In this document: positions 63,757 through 64,000 of the stretch, piece by piece
Layout: every line of letters starts with the position of its first letter
Numbering within the stretch: the stretch's first letter is position 1
Assembly (NCBI GenBank): GCA_049724395.1
Contig: JAUGWO010000178.1
Span: forward strand, 52,583-116,582
Length of the DNA: 64,000 bases
DNA from: Spongospora subterranea f. sp. subterranea
Taxonomy: Eukaryota; Endomyxa: Phytomyxea; Phytomyxea; Plasmodiophorida
Reading direction: 5' to 3'
The notes under the pieces: generated by a model
The model's database searches: none
The model's input: only the letters and a program-made list of their open reading frames with translations
Told to the model about the DNA's origin: nothing
Made by a program: the position numbers and the translations under genes

Positions 63757-64000
63757 ATGGGCTTTGTTAGCAAGCCGACCAGCCAGACCGCCTACTATGT
63801 CGCCTATATCGTGGGCCACTACGACCTACTGCCCGGCCCATTATCCGCTCAGATGGGGCGCCTGATCCCCAATGGAATATCGCATCTCACCGCACAGCTC
63901 TTGGCCGTTCTCTTTCCGCCATCGCGCCTCCACCGAACATTGTCCTATCTCAAGCGCGTCCGATCGCTGCTGATCCGCTTGGCGCTGTGGCTGTTCCCCA
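63757..64000 (+). CDS. Start of an unrecognised gene (partial at right edge)
   Basis: The frame is open from the ATG at 63757 to the end of the window, 81 codons. It begins GFVSKPTSQTAYYVAYIVGH and contains a Leu-rich, Arg-containing stretch (RSLLIRLALWLFP) that could be the start of a membrane helix. It is GC-rich like other coding exons here. The family is not recognised and the rest lies outside the window. Confidence 0.55.
   Translation, partial: MGFVSKPTSQTAYYVAYIVGHYDLLPGPLSAQMGRLIPNGISHLTAQLLAVLFPPSRLHRTLSYLKRVRSLLIRLALWLFP

Overview
This is nuclear DNA from a compact, intron-rich eukaryote. Genes lie on both strands about 0.1-1 kb apart. Almost every gene is cut by short GT-AG introns (about 31-95 nt, mostly 44-60), and most exon joins can be checked against conserved protein families. 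The window carries core eukaryotic genes (MCM6, RPS13, RPS18, eIF3j, ABCF3/GCN20, CSN5, PEX3, RNF10, UVSSA, ZNHIT3, a USP12/46-type deubiquitinase). It also carries genes typical of organisms that build centrioles and motile flagella: a CPAP/SAS-4 TCP10-domain protein and DRC10/IQCD. Together with fungal-style DDE transposases this suggests a flagellated unicell, perhaps a zoosporic fungus-like opisthokont. The sequence alone does not fix the lineage.

Layout. 1-7.8 kb: a gene end, UVSSA (-), PEX3 (+), a 22-bp tandem array, RNF10 (+), RPS18 (-) and a small membrane protein (-). 9-10.6 kb: an ATP-grasp D-Ala-D-Ala ligase domain fused to a SET domain. 11.5-14.2 kb: a 31/32-bp minisatellite, then a 5'-nucleotidase-family gene (+). 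14.6-18.4 kb: an unrecognised gene (-) with a 2-kb, 43-bp minisatellite just before its start codon. 18.7-25 kb: a giant kelch/EGF type I membrane protein (-). 26-29 kb: an armadillo-like/coiled-coil gene (+). 29.2-30.7 kb: copia remnants forming a 466-bp palindrome. 32-35.3 kb: MCM6. 36-37.4 kb: an unknown basic protein. 38-39.2 kb: CSN5 (-). 40.8-43.7 kb: RPS13, USP46-like, cytochrome b561 (-). A tRNA-Ile lies near 43.9 kb. 44.8-55.3 kb: CPAP, ZNHIT3, ABCF3 (-), RCC1-like, eIF3j (-) and a FabG-like SDR, tightly packed. 57.3-58.9 kb: DRC10. 59-64 kb: a gypsy integrase fragment, a decayed Tc1/mariner-like transposase, and the start of another gene at the right edge.

The most striking observation is that six otherwise well-conserved places in five genes (RPS18, RPS13, the 5'-nucleotidase, the USP twice, the RCC1-like gene) each contain exactly one surplus nucleotide. 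Homology resumes in the +1 frame with no intron able to explain it. No conserved gene showed the opposite (-1) shift, and long genes such as MCM6 and ABCF3 are clean. Either this organism uses +1 translational frameshifting widely, or the assembly has residual insertion errors; both can be tested from reads. Other unusual points are the D-Ala ligase-SET fusion, a Tudor-like insert in ABCF3, a lengthened JAMM loop in CSN5, and minisatellites placed at the 5' ends of genes.
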